Of a stretch of 36,937 bases of DNA, positions 7,511 through 15,718 are shown piece by piece. Origin of the DNA: Candidatus Peregrinibacteria bacterium RIFOXYA2_FULL_41_18. GTDB taxonomy: Bacteria; Patescibacteriota; Gracilibacteria; UBA1369; UBA12470. A program made the translations under genes and the position numbers. The notes below the pieces were generated by a model. The model was not told the origin of the DNA, searched no databases, and worked only from the letters and a program-made list of their open reading frames with translations. The DNA lies in NCBI GenBank assembly GCA_001788795.1, contig MFXH01000015.1:1-36937 (forward strand), in the 5' to 3' direction. The first letter of the stretch is position 1; every line of letters begins with the position of its first letter.

Positions 7511-9724
7511 ATGAAAAACATTTCTCAAAAGTTGATTATCGGATTGTTTTCTTTTGTTGCTGCTGTTTTGCCGGTTTGGGGTTCCGTATCCTTTGCCGTA
7601 ACTTTCAGCTCCGATGTTTTCGCAGGCGACTTAAAAGAATACGCAATACGAACCGAGCATTTTCAAATAGAATATAGCCATATTATAGGTTTGCAGTCTG
7701 ATAGCGATGCAGATGGTATTTCTGATGTTATCGAAGAAGTTGCCGAGTACGCCGAGAGATCTTGGGATTTGGAAGTTGATCAGTTGGGTTTCAGCGAGCC
7801 TGTTGCCGATGGAGAATATGTTTATTTGATCTTAGATGATAGGGATGAGTACCTCTATGAGGGTACGATGGGAGTTACGTGTTATTTTGATGATTTTTCT
7901 CTCTATATGGCTATAGATCCATGGATGTCTTCGGATTATTTGAAAGTGACGGTTGCTCATGAGTTTATGCATGTTTTGCAATTTGGACTGGATTTTTATT
8001 TCCAAGAAAGTTATCAGGATATTTATTTTGCTGAGGCTACGGCGGTTTGGATGGAGGATTATGTTTATGACGATATAAATGATTATGTCGGATATCTTAC
8101 GGATTATTTCGATTATCCGGATTATTCGGTTTTCGCCGGTGTTGTCCCCGATGGAACGTTTTTTGAATATGCGCTTGGGATTTGGCCCAGATTCTTGACC
8201 GAGTATTATGATGATAACAGCTTGGTTTTGGACTCGTGGAATCAAATTATTGAGCTTGATAGTGTTGGAAATGGTGGTTTTTTTACCGTTTTTAGCGCTG
8301 TACAAGATGTAGTTGAGGCTGAAGGTGATGATATCGATGAGGTTTATCAGGATTTCTCTATTTGGAATTTAGCAAAAGAAGATTACTACGAAGAGGGGGA
8401 TGAATATCCCGATGTTTACATATTGAATACTTGGAGTTCTTATCCCGTTGTTAACAAAATGCCTTCTCCCGGTATGAGGCCGGCTTTGTATGGTTCAAAT
8501 TATATCGCCTTTGATGTGCCTTCAAGCGGAGATGATTTCAAGTTTACTCTTACGAAACCTTCAGGGATTGAAATGGGTGTTTCTTTTGTTCCGATGGACG
8601 GGGCTGATTTTGACCTGAACGCTCTTGATAAAAATATAATTGGAGAGGATGAGACTTATGTCGAGTTGGTTGTCGAAAATGCTTCCGATTATGATAAGGT
8701 TTATGTTGTGGTATCTCCTCTTGGGGCGCAGCTGACCGGGAATACTTCCACATTTGATGAAGGATATGTTTATTATTATTCGGCGGATTTCGGCGACTAT
8801 AGTGAGAGCGAGGAGGTTACCAGTTCTACAGATGTGGTTATAGAACAAGAAGTGAAGGAAGGGGAGTCGTCTTCATCTAATTCCGATGGGGTTTCCGTCG
8901 ATGATGAGCTGATACTTGCTGTGAAAGCTTCTGATGATGAGTCTGTTACTTTGAGTTGGAACAGGTTGAGTGATCTCGGGATAGATCATTATCTTCTTTA
9001 TTTCGGTTCAGAGAGTGGAAATTATATGGGAAGTGATGAGGTGGATCGTGCATGGACTACGACGTCTTCGGTTAATGAACTTGCTCCCGGAGAGGTCTAT
9101 TATTTCATGATAGAGGCTTATTCTATCGATGATGAACTTCTTATATCTTCAAGTGAGGTTGCCGCTGAGACTGCGACATTTTCTTTTTCCGATATGGACA
9201 GTTCCGATGAAGCTTATGATGCGGTGATAGGCTTGTATGAAATAGGCATTATAGAAGGTTATGACGATGGTACGTTTGGGGCTGAAAATACAGTGAATAG
9301 AGCGGAATTGCTCAAGATCCTTATCGAAGGAGTTGGTACTATTGAGATTTCCGATGATTACGCGAATTGTTTCGATGATGTTTCGGACGAGTGGTATGCG
9401 AAATATGTTTGTTATGCCAAGGAGCAAGGTTGGGTGAGTGGGTATGATGATGGGAATTTTTATCCCGCTCAAACGGTCAATAAGGTTGAGGCCTTAAAAA
9501 TGCTTCTTATGGTTTTCGGTTATGAACTTGAAGAGGGATCTTATATATCAGGAGGAATGCCTTATAGTGATACTTGGCCTACATCTTGGTATGCGATTTA
9601 TGTAGATACGGCTTTCGATCTTGGTATTTTGAGCGAAGAAGAAGGCGGTGTTTTTGAGCCCGAAGAGGGAAGAAATAGGGGAGAGATTTGTATGGAGTTG
9701 TGGGAGCTAATTAACAGTTTGTGA
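7511..9724 (+). CDS. Secreted MXAN_6640-like putative metalloprotease with FN3 and SLH repeats
   Basis: This 737-residue exported protein is probably held on the cell surface. It has a signal peptide (about 1-38, hydrophobic 9-29), a DSDADGISD calcium-type loop near 65, and a gluzincin-like site H150-E-F-M-H154 with E175 in EATAVWMED 21 residues later. That spacing and the following acidic VYDDINDYVGYL segment recall the MXAN_6640 putative metalloprotease family. A fibronectin type III-like domain spans about 463-555. Three S-layer homology repeats follow at about 558-605, 620-665 and 684-737; the third is degenerate. SLH repeats normally bind cell-wall polysaccharide, so a wall-anchored surface protease is the natural reading. 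The protein is very acidic and rich in Asp, Glu and Tyr. The gene stands alone on the plus strand and its 3' end overlaps the next minus-strand gene by 18 bp. Protease activity is inferred from motifs only. Confidence 0.85.
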   Translation: MKNISQKLIIGLFSFVAAVLPVWGSVSFAVTFSSDVFAGDLKEYAIRTEHFQIEYSHIIGLQSDSDADGISDVIEEVAEYAERSWDLEVDQLGFSEPVADGEYVYLILDDRDEYLYEGTMGVTCYFDDFSLYMAIDPWMSSDYLKVTVAHEFMHVLQFGLDFYFQESYQDIYFAEATAVWMEDYVYDDINDYVGYLTDYFDYPDYSVFAGVVPDGTFFEYALGIWPRFLTEYYDDNSLVLDSWNQIIELDSVGNGGFFTVFSAVQDVVEAEGDDIDEVYQDFSIWNLAKEDYYEEGDEYPDVYILNTWSSYPVVNKMPSPGMRPALYGSNYIAFDVPSSGDDFKFTLTKPSGIEMGVSFVPMDGADFDLNALDKNIIGEDETYVELVVENASDYDKVYVVVSPLGAQLTGNTSTFDEGYVYYYSADFGDYSESEEVTSSTDVVIEQEVKEGESSSSNSDGVSVDDELILAVKASDDESVTLSWNRLSDLGIDHYLLYFGSESGNYMGSDEVDRAWTTTSSVNELAPGEVYYFMIEAYSIDDELLISSSEVAAETATFSFSDMDSSDEAYDAVIGLYEIGIIEGYDDGTFGAENTVNRAELLKILIEGVGTIEISDDYANCFDDVSDEWYAKYVCYAKEQGWVSGYDDGNFYPAQTVNKVEALKMLLMVFGYELEEGSYISGGMPYSDTWPTSWYAIYVDTAFDLGILSEEEGGVFEPEEGRNRGEICMELWELINSL

Positions 9725-10528
9725 TCGGTATAAATCGTTTAGGAGAGTTATCGCTTTATCTCTTTCTTTCGTGTTTGTCTGAATGAATGTATTTGTAAAA
9801 TTTGTAAGTTTTAATTCCGAGTCGAAATATATGCCTTTTGCTTGATCGTTTTTGAACGGTTCATCTTGGTTTGCAGGATTGCCTAATTCTCCTCTTGATG
9901 CAGCTTCGATAGTTGATTCGATTGTGATCATATCTTCGATAGCTGATTCAAATCTGTCGTATTTGAGCTTGTCGTTAATAATCCACGTGCCGTCTTTTTG
10001 CGATCTCAGGGTCAAGTTGTGGCTGCTTACGGTTGTTTCCGTGAATGAGATTACTCTTGCCTGTAATATGTTTTTCTCGTCGATTTCAAGTATTTTCATC
10101 TGCAAATGTTCCATCTCCATTTTTGACAGCCATTCTCTTAATGGGGCGCTTAAAGTTTCCATTGAGTTATCTTGTTCTGAAGGTATTCCAAGTTGAGATA
10201 ATAAAGCCCGTTGTTCTTGGTCGTTTATGAATTTTGTAAGTTTTGCATAAAGATCAGGGTCGTGCATTTCTATCTCTTCAAGCAGAGTATAGAATTTATC
10301 TTTATTTGTAACTCCAAGAGGTCCTGAAAAATTTTGATAAATTCTCTCTTCGTTTGTTCCTTTGCGATGGTCTTGGCATATTGTTATTGCTTCAATTGGA
10401 AATGAACTTGTATCTTCTGTTCTTGTACAGCCTGTTGATGATGCCAATGCTAATAGAAGAGCTGTATGGAATCTTAATCCCACCAATGATTTAACAGATG
10501 GATTTTCGCTTGGGTTTTGTCTTAACAT
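9707..10528 (-). CDS. Putative lipoprotein of unknown function
   Basis: I do not recognise the family of this 273-residue protein. Its N-terminus has a hydrophobic stretch (residues 18-33, HTALLLALASSTGC) ending in Cys, which could be a lipobox although Ser at -3 is not ideal; a plain signal anchor is the alternative. The rest is hydrophilic and helix-rich, with a segment (ARVISFTETTVSSHNLTL ... WIINDKLKYD) that looks like a beta-sheet fold such as those of NTF2-like or lipoprotein accessory domains, but this is a guess. It is monocistronic, with its own good promoter at 10556-10583, and it converges on the SLH gene with an 18-bp overlap of the coding ends, which leaves no room for a separate terminator. 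The start is fixed by the only N-terminal Met, about 20 nt after the expected transcription start. Confidence 0.75.
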   Translation of the reverse strand: MLRQNPSENPSVKSLVGLRFHTALLLALASSTGCTRTEDTSSFPIEAITICQDHRKGTNEERIYQNFSGPLGVTNKDKFYTLLEEIEMHDPDLYAKLTKFINDQEQRALLSQLGIPSEQDNSMETLSAPLREWLSKMEMEHLQMKILEIDEKNILQARVISFTETTVSSHNLTLRSQKDGTWIINDKLKYDRFESAIEDMITIESTIEAASRGELGNPANQDEPFKNDQAKGIYFDSELKLTNFTNTFIQTNTKERDKAITLLNDLYRSQTVN

Positions 10529-10555
10529 GTATTGTTTTTATAGATCCGAGGCGTT

Positions 10556-10583
10556 ATTCTATACTAAAAATTCAATTTGTCAA
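10556..10583 (-). promoter_or_regulatory. Sigma-70-type promoter of the 273-aa lipoprotein gene
   Basis: Read on the minus strand: TTGACA (10578-10583), a 16-bp spacer, and TAGAAT (10556-10561). The predicted start of transcription is near 10549, giving a leader of about 20 nt without a Shine-Dalgarno sequence. The -35 overlaps the candidate plus-strand -35 of the tRNA gene. Confidence 0.55.
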
Positions 10584-10606
10584 ATCCTTTGGTTTTATGT
10601 TAGCTT
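10577..10606 (+). promoter_or_regulatory. Candidate promoter of tRNA-Arg
   Basis: TTGTCA (10577-10582), an 18-bp spacer and TAGCTT (10601-10606), placing the transcription start some 6 bases before the mature tRNA 5' end. The -10 match is modest. The -35 box is shared face to face with the minus-strand promoter of the neighbouring lipoprotein gene, because ATTTGTCAAAT is palindromic. Confidence 0.35.
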
Positions 10607-10618
10607 ATGTTTCGATTT

Positions 10619-10695
10619 GCGCTCGTAGCTCAATTGGATAGAGCACCGGTCTTCGGAACCGGGGGTTGTGGGTTCGATTCCCTCCGAGCGCACCA
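10619..10695 (+). tRNA. tRNA-Arg, anticodon UCG, with encoded CCA
   Basis: The cloverleaf folds well: acceptor GCGCTCG/CGAGCGC, D arm GCTC/GAGC with a GG-containing loop, and anticodon stem CCGGT/ACCGG around loop CTTCGGA (anticodon TCG, reading CGA and probably other CGN codons). The variable loop is 5 nt, the T loop is TTCGATT, and the discriminator A is followed by encoded CCA. The T stem GTGGG/CCCTC holds one U-U mismatch (positions 50 and 64). A 7-bp period repeat array and then a hairpin terminator lie downstream. Confidence 0.95.
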
Positions 10696-10735
10696 GTAGA
10701 TAAGACACAAGAAACAAGACACAGACAGCAGATAA
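10694..10735. repeat. 7-bp period repeat array 3' of tRNA-Arg
   Basis: Six heptamers in register, variants of CAAGACA, CAAGAAA, CAGACAG and CAGATAA. The first overlaps the tRNA CCA end. The array separates the tRNA from the shared terminator hairpin at 10751-10778. This is the only array found next to an RNA gene rather than a start codon. Confidence 0.7.
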
Positions 10736-10750
10736 GAGGTGACTAGTTTC

Positions 10751-10778
10751 AAAAAAAGCCCCGCATTTCTGCGAGGCT
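10751..10778 (-). terminator. Rho-independent terminator of secDF
   Basis: Read on the minus strand: an 8-bp stem AGCCTCGC/GCGGGGCT (one G-U pair), a 6-nt loop and then seven T. It begins 18 bp after the secDF stop. The plus strand also runs into a T-rich stretch after the hairpin, so it may end the tRNA transcript too. The identical stem is used again at 35830-35857. Confidence 0.9.
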
Positions 10779-10796
10779 CTTTCTGTCTTTTAACTT

Positions 10797-13700
10797 TTAT
10801 CTATTATCTGTTGTTTTCTTGTGCCACCAGACCAAGATAGGCGTGGCGATGAATATTGAAGAGTATGTACCGACTATGATTCCGAATGCCAATGCGAGTG
10901 TGAAATAGAAAATTGAACTTGCGCCGAAGATCAATAAGGCGATGAGCGTGATCAGTGTTGACATTGAGGTGTTGATCGAGCGTGCTATTGTCTGACTGAT
11001 TGAAGCGTTCGCCGTTTCGTAGAAGTTGTGATGAGAACCGATTCTTAGGTTTTCTCTTAATCTATCGAATACTACGATTGTATCATGTACGGAGAAGCCC
11101 AGTACCGTCAGAAGCGCGGTGACGAAAAGTGCATCTATTTCCGTTCCCATGAAATGACCGAGAAGTGCGAATGCACCTACTACTATTATTACGTCATGAG
11201 CGAGGGCGATTATTGTGCATACGCCGAATCTCCATGGGCCGATTGAACGTGGGACTTTTCTGAAAGCTATAGAGACATAGATCGCGATCATCATTATTGC
11301 CACGACAATTGCTATTATTGCTTTCTTTGTTGTTTTTGATCCTATTGTAGGTCCGACTGTCGTGAATCTTATTTCTTCAAGTTCACCAAGGGTTGATGAG
11401 AATTTCTCTATTATTGAGTTGTGTGTAGTTTCCGATATGTGTTTGATTCTTATGATGAAATTTCCCTCACCGGTTTTTACGATTACGGGGGTGCCGAATT
11501 CGGTTGTTGTTGTCGCTATTTCAGTTGTTTCGGCAGTACCGCCTGTTAACATGATGCTTTCTCCCAGAATTTCAGATTCTTCAATCGCAACAGTTTCCGC
11601 CGAAGGGCTGTTTAATTGTTCTTGTACTTCGTTTAGAGTTTGGGTGATTTGATCTGAAGTTACTTCTGTGTTTGTGAATTTGATTTCCATCAAAGTTCCT
11701 CCCTTGAAGTCCAAGCCCCAGTTAAGTCCGAATACCATTGTTGAAACCAATGAAACTATTACTGCAATTGCTGAAATTCTGATCCATGTTTTTGCCGAGT
11801 CCATTATTCTGAACTCTTTTCTTGGTTTGTTTGAAACTCCGAACAACCAGTTTTGCTCCAGCGATTTTTGACCTGCTGTGCTTCGCAGGAATGTTTTTGT
11901 TATGCTGATTGCCGTAAACATTGAGATCAAGATACCAAGAGCAAGGTTGAATGCGAATCCTCGTATGATTGATGAACCCAAATAGAATAAGATTGCGCAA
12001 GTTATCAATGAAGAGAAGTTTGAGTCGCGAATTGAGTCCCAAGCTCGTTTGAAGCCGGTTTCAATTGCGAGTGCATGAGGTTTGCCGGCTCTTAATTCTT
12101 CTTTTATACGTTCGAAAATCAATATATTTGCGTCAACAGCCATACCTATAGAAAGTACGACACCGGCGATACCGGCGAGTGTTAAGGTTACAGATTCCGA
12201 TAATACGAATGTGACAAAGAAAAGTACGCATACCGCCAAAACAAACGTGGTGAATTTTTCGAAATTGCCTTCGTTCGACTTGAGTATTGTTGCGATAATC
12301 GCACCGAAAACTATAAGTCCTCCGAGGATTGCAAATGGAAGAGGTAGAGCGATTTTTATCGCGAATAGAAGGATTATAGAGTAGATTGCGAGCGCCAATA
12401 CTGCGAGAACTCCTGGGAGTCTGTAATACAAAATCATTGCGAGTGCCAATATGATTACGCCGATTAATCCTCCGTGGAGACTTTGGGTTAGAGCTTCTGA
12501 GCCGAGTGTTGAGCTGATTGTGTATTGTCCTGCAAGTGTTATTGGAGCAGGAATTGCACCTGTGTTGAGGTCGCGAGCCAATTCAGTTGCTTCTTCGACC
12601 GAGAACTGACCGGTTATCTGTGCAGTTCCGCCGGAAATTTTTGTATTAACCGTAGGTGCCGAAATCAAATCTCCTCCAACGAAAATTGCCAAAGGTTTTC
12701 CTATATTTCTTCCTGTTATTTCTTCGAACATAGTTCCGCCCTCTTCGTCGAATTGAATTGTTACGTAAGGCATGTAGCTGCTTTGGTCAAACTGAACATC
12801 GGCGTGTACGAAGTGTTCACCGGTAAGTTCGGTCGTGACCCATGAGTTTGGAAGGGTCAAATATATGATTTTGTTTAGAGCGTATTCGTTTATGTTTTCA
12901 AATTTTGCGTCTGTGACTTTTATTAAATGATATCCGTATTGCGTTTCAACGATTTCCGATAATTCTCCGATTTCGGTTTCGAATGCTGCTGTTTCAAATT
13001 CAGGAACCATTGCTCCTTTTCCGAAAAAACCGAGGTCGCCACCGTTAGCTCCCGTACCAGCGTCTTCAGAATACTCTGTTGCGAGCGAGGCGAAATCTTC
13101 ACCGTTTAAGGCTTTTTCACGTATGTCTGAAATTAACGTATAGGCTTCATCTTTTGTTCTATCTGATGCGAGTTGAGATTCGTCCCAGCCGATAAGGATG
13201 TGGCTTGCCTGTACTTCTGTTTTCTGTTCACCTTCTTGGTGGTCTTTTACCTGTATTAAGAAATATCCTTCGAGGTCTATGATGTTGCCGCTAAGGTCGT
13301 ATGTTTGGCCATCAATGCCTGATATTACTTCCGATACGATGTCGCCCGCTTCGAGTCCTTCGACGTATGGCTTAATGTCTTCCGATATATTGTTGATATC
13401 TGTCAGTTCGGTTTCCGTGCGTATTGCGAATTCCGAATAGGTTGTTTCTTGTTCATCTCCCACGGTTATGAAGTCTTCGCCGTCAAGTATTCTGTTCAAT
13501 GCATCTTCCGCATATCCGAGTCTATTTGCTTTTTCAGTTTCATCAAGAGTTGAGCTCTGTTCCTTGAATTCGAGTTGGATTGATTTACCCAAAACGGATT
13601 TAGCCTCTTCAAGATCCGTTATGCCTGCTAGTTCTACGATTATATGATATTCATTTCCGACATTTGATGCGTAGATGTTTGGTTCAGAGACTCCAAGTCC

Positions 13701-13961
13701 GTTTACGCGTCTTGTAATTACCTCTTGTACGCCATCTACTAAGCTTTCTTTATCGGTTTCTGTAACTCCGCTCAAATCGATTTTGTAATCAAGCTGAGTT
13801 CCACCTTGCAGGTCCAGACCCAAGTTGATCTTCATCTCTTGCAAGAATTCAGATCCCGAAGGAAGAACCTTCTCTTGTGTTGAGTAGGGGAGGTTGATGA
13901 ATCCGAGGATCGCCGTCATGACGAATATGGCGATTAGTTGCCATGTGAGGTATTTTTTCAT
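10797..13961 (-). CDS. secDF: Fused SecD-SecF with an inserted PpiC/parvulin domain
   Basis: SecDF uses the proton gradient to help pull proteins through SecYEG. The 1054-residue chain joins SecD and SecF. SecD has TM1 (about 5-22), INLGLDLQGGTQL, the first-periplasmic-domain end LAIFVGGDLISAP, and the signature GMAVDANILIFERIKEEL. SecF starts near 720 with GLDFKGGTLMEI (about 750) and has GFSVHDTIVVFDRLREN. Inside the SecD P1 domain, residues about 250-350 form a parvulin-type prolyl isomerase domain (VQASHILIGWDE, DFASLATEYSED, GGDLGFFGKG, GYHLIKV). Residues about 150-245 look like a second, degenerate copy (GDIVSEVI, GYFLIQVKD). The SecD membrane part has two more hydrophobic segments than usual between TM3 and TM4. 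The gene follows the cupin by 14 bp and ends at a strong terminator. Substrate chaperoning on the outer face of the membrane is the natural inference. Confidence 0.95.
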   Translation of the reverse strand: MKKYLTWQLIAIFVMTAILGFINLPYSTQEKVLPSGSEFLQEMKINLGLDLQGGTQLDYKIDLSGVTETDKESLVDGVQEVITRRVNGLGVSEPNIYASNVGNEYHIIVELAGITDLEEAKSVLGKSIQLEFKEQSSTLDETEKANRLGYAEDALNRILDGEDFITVGDEQETTYSEFAIRTETELTDINNISEDIKPYVEGLEAGDIVSEVISGIDGQTYDLSGNIIDLEGYFLIQVKDHQEGEQKTEVQASHILIGWDESQLASDRTKDEAYTLISDIREKALNGEDFASLATEYSEDAGTGANGGDLGFFGKGAMVPEFETAAFETEIGELSEIVETQYGYHLIKVTDAKFENINEYALNKIIYLTLPNSWVTTELTGEHFVHADVQFDQSSYMPYVTIQFDEEGGTMFEEITGRNIGKPLAIFVGGDLISAPTVNTKISGGTAQITGQFSVEEATELARDLNTGAIPAPITLAGQYTISSTLGSEALTQSLHGGLIGVIILALAMILYYRLPGVLAVLALAIYSIILLFAIKIALPLPFAILGGLIVFGAIIATILKSNEGNFEKFTTFVLAVCVLFFVTFVLSESVTLTLAGIAGVVLSIGMAVDANILIFERIKEELRAGKPHALAIETGFKRAWDSIRDSNFSSLITCAILFYLGSSIIRGFAFNLALGILISMFTAISITKTFLRSTAGQKSLEQNWLFGVSNKPRKEFRIMDSAKTWIRISAIAVIVSLVSTMVFGLNWGLDFKGGTLMEIKFTNTEVTSDQITQTLNEVQEQLNSPSAETVAIEESEILGESIMLTGGTAETTEIATTTTEFGTPVIVKTGEGNFIIRIKHISETTHNSIIEKFSSTLGELEEIRFTTVGPTIGSKTTKKAIIAIVVAIMMIAIYVSIAFRKVPRSIGPWRFGVCTIIALAHDVIIVVGAFALLGHFMGTEIDALFVTALLTVLGFSVHDTIVVFDRLRENLRIGSHHNFYETANASISQTIARSINTSMSTLITLIALLIFGASSIFYFTLALAFGIIVGTYSSIFIATPILVWWHKKTTDNR

Positions 13962-13975
13962 ACTTTTTCTTTAGG

Positions 13976-14377
13976 TTAAGATTTATTTATAGTTGAAAGT
14001 TTGCTGTCTAATTCCTCATTGTTGCCTTCGCCCGACCTGCCGTAGTCGTCTGCGAGTTTGACTACGTCATCCAGTTCCGGAGTTGAGACCTCCAGTATCT
14101 CGCTGTCTTCAATGCCTTCCGCTCGATGAATCGTCCCGTGAGTTATATCCAGCTTATCGCCTTGTTTCAAGATTATCTCTTTCAAATTGTTTGCATCCGA
14201 TCCGTAAGTCATCTTGATTTGCCCTTTAAGGACATATTGAGTTTCTTCTTTTATCTTATGGTATTGCAACGAATACCTGTGTCCTTTTTTGATTTCAAGA
14301 ATTTTGCCTGCGTATCTGTTGTTATGAGCAAACCAGATCTCTTTCCCCCAAGGTTTTAATTTGATTTGTGTTTCCAT
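13976..14377 (-). CDS. Cupin-domain protein, mannose-6-phosphate isomerase type II-like
   Basis: This 133-residue single-domain cupin resembles the C-terminal isomerase domain of bifunctional ManC/AlgA enzymes. The start PWGKEIWFAHNNRYAGK leads into the metal-site motifs GHRYSLQYHKIKEET (ligands H56/H61 region and Glu) and GDKLDITHGTIHRAE (third His). The tail STPELDDVVKLADDYGR is characteristic of this cupin group. It lies 134 bp downstream of manC, whose product has only the nucleotidyltransferase domain, so the pair may split what is one protein in other bacteria (Man-6-P isomerase and GDP-mannose synthesis). It precedes secDF by 14 bp, probably on one transcript. The substrate is inferred and other sugar phosphates are possible. 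Confidence 0.85.
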   Translation of the reverse strand: METQIKLKPWGKEIWFAHNNRYAGKILEIKKGHRYSLQYHKIKEETQYVLKGQIKMTYGSDANNLKEIILKQGDKLDITHGTIHRAEGIEDSEILEVSTPELDDVVKLADDYGRSGEGNNEELDSKLSTINKS

Positions 14378-14479
14378 TTTTAACTGATTCCGGCAACAAA
14401 AAATAAGCGCGTATAGTTTAGTCCTTGATTTGGTCTTAGGCTAGGGATTTTTGAGGATAATGAGTTGCGCGGAGGGAAT

Positions 14480-14528
14480 AGATGGTAGCTGGTAGATAAA
14501 AGTCGTATGACTTAAGCCTTATGACTTA
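14480..14528. repeat. 7-bp period repeat array spanning the manC stop codon
   Basis: Seven heptamers in register, including AGATGGT, AGCTGGT, AGATAAA and two copies of TGACTTA. The array extends into the last codons of manC, whose stop is at 14512-14514, so the protein tail SHKA is written by repeat units. A small hairpin (AAGTC/GACTT, loop ATAC) forms just after the stop but is too weak to call a terminator. Confidence 0.65.
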
Positions 14529-15567
14529 CGATCTTCTTCACGTTTTGACTCTCTTTCAACGGACAGATCAGGCTTTCGTCTCGGGTTTTGATGACCGCCA
14601 TGCCTTTTAGACCGAGAACGTTCAGTTTTTTGGAGTTGTAATTATAGATCAGGTTGCCTTCGCAGGAGATTGCTTTGACTGGGCCTTTTATTACGTTTTT
14701 CTTGGAATCTCCTCCTGATAATTCTTTATAGAGAGTTTCCCAAGTTCCGATATCGCTCCAACCGAGATTTGCAGGGAGTATCTGTACTTCTGAAGGTTTG
14801 AGATGCTCCATTATTGCGTAGTCGATCGAGATTTTTTCGCAGAGAGGATACTCTTTTTCTATTGTGGATTTTTCTTTTGGTGTTCCGAGTGATTTTTTTA
14901 TCAACATCATCTTCCTATAAGTGTCCGGAAGGTGACGAGCAAATCTGTCCAAAATGTCTTGAGTTCGCCAAACGAAATATCCCGTATTCCATAAATAACT
15001 TACGTCCGCCACATATTTTTCTGCGGTTTTCAGGTCGGGTTTTTCCGTAAATTCTTCGAATTCAAAATAATCGTTTCCTTTTATTGTTCCTTTGCGTGAG
15101 CCGATTCGTACGTATCCGAAATTCGTATTTGGTTCTCTTGCTTTTACCTCCACTATATTCAGAGTGTGATCGCGAAGGGCGAGAGCTTCTGCCGATTTCA
15201 GTTTGGATGCGAACTCTTTTTTGTCCTGTACGAGGTGATCGGCGTAAATAATTGCCATTACAGATTCGGGGTCGCGTTTATTGATGATGGTGGCGGCGAG
15301 GGCGATGCAGGTTGCCGTATCGCGCATGGCCGGTTCGACTATTATGTTTTCTTCCGGAACTTGAGGCAGTTGTTCACGAATATATGGAACGTATTTTTCG
15401 TTTGTGGCGATTAGTATGTTTTTTGCAGGCAAAAAAGCTGTGCGTTCAAAAGCTTCTTGAAGCATAGTTTTATCTGAAACTAGTGAGTGGAATTGCTTGG
15501 GTTTTTCTTCTGTTGATAGTGGCCATAGGCGCGTTCCTGCGCCTCCTGCGAGGATGACTGCGTACAT
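14512..15567 (-). CDS. manC: Mannose-1-phosphate guanylyltransferase
   Basis: The enzyme makes GDP-mannose from GTP and mannose 1-phosphate for envelope glycans or protein glycosylation. The 351-residue protein begins with the nucleotidyltransferase loop LAGGAGTRLWPLS (7-19) and EKPKQF, and it has YADHLV, FTEKPDLKTAE and LWNTGYFVW, the hallmarks of ManC-type GMPs. The C-terminal left-handed beta-helix half (GNLIYNYNSKKLNVLGLKGM) is present, but the fused isomerase cupin found in longer ManC/AlgA enzymes is absent; a separate cupin gene follows. The ATG choice is fixed because the LAGG loop begins at residue 6. Heptamer arrays flank both ends of the gene (14480-14528 and 15575-15609), and the downstream one encodes the last residues. 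Confidence 0.95.
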   Translation of the reverse strand: MYAVILAGGAGTRLWPLSTEEKPKQFHSLVSDKTMLQEAFERTAFLPAKNILIATNEKYVPYIREQLPQVPEENIIVEPAMRDTATCIALAATIINKRDPESVMAIIYADHLVQDKKEFASKLKSAEALALRDHTLNIVEVKAREPNTNFGYVRIGSRKGTIKGNDYFEFEEFTEKPDLKTAEKYVADVSYLWNTGYFVWRTQDILDRFARHLPDTYRKMMLIKKSLGTPKEKSTIEKEYPLCEKISIDYAIMEHLKPSEVQILPANLGWSDIGTWETLYKELSGGDSKKNVIKGPVKAISCEGNLIYNYNSKKLNVLGLKGMAVIKTRDESLICPLKESQNVKKIVSHKA

Positions 15568-15574
15568 GGGAGAG

Positions 15575-15609
15575 GAATTACGAATATCGAATAACGAATT
15601 ACGGTAAGA
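15575..15609. repeat. 7-bp period repeat array upstream of manC
   Basis: Four clear heptamers (GAATTAC twice, GAATATC, GAATAAC) plus a weaker fifth. The array begins 7 bp upstream of the manC ATG, the same offset as at pyrG. No other feature is seen in the rest of the 150-bp gap. Confidence 0.8.
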
Positions 15610-15718
15610 AGTATTTTAATGGAAAATTTCGTTGGGAGGGGAGAAAGGGGTTGACAGAAATAGGCGAATGTTCTCAGTTCGACTCTGATCACTGAATTAT
15701 GTGATTTTGTATTGTTGA

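Noticed and set aside
9722-9724. UGA recoded as glycine (code 25), as in some related CPR lineages
   Set aside because: TGA ends the SLH gene at the natural end of the third SLH repeat, and conserved genes contain no in-frame TGA.
14496-14512. Hairpin after manC as a terminator
   Set aside because: The stem is only 5 bp of A/T-rich sequence (AAGTC/GACTT) with no T run; it arises from the heptamer array.
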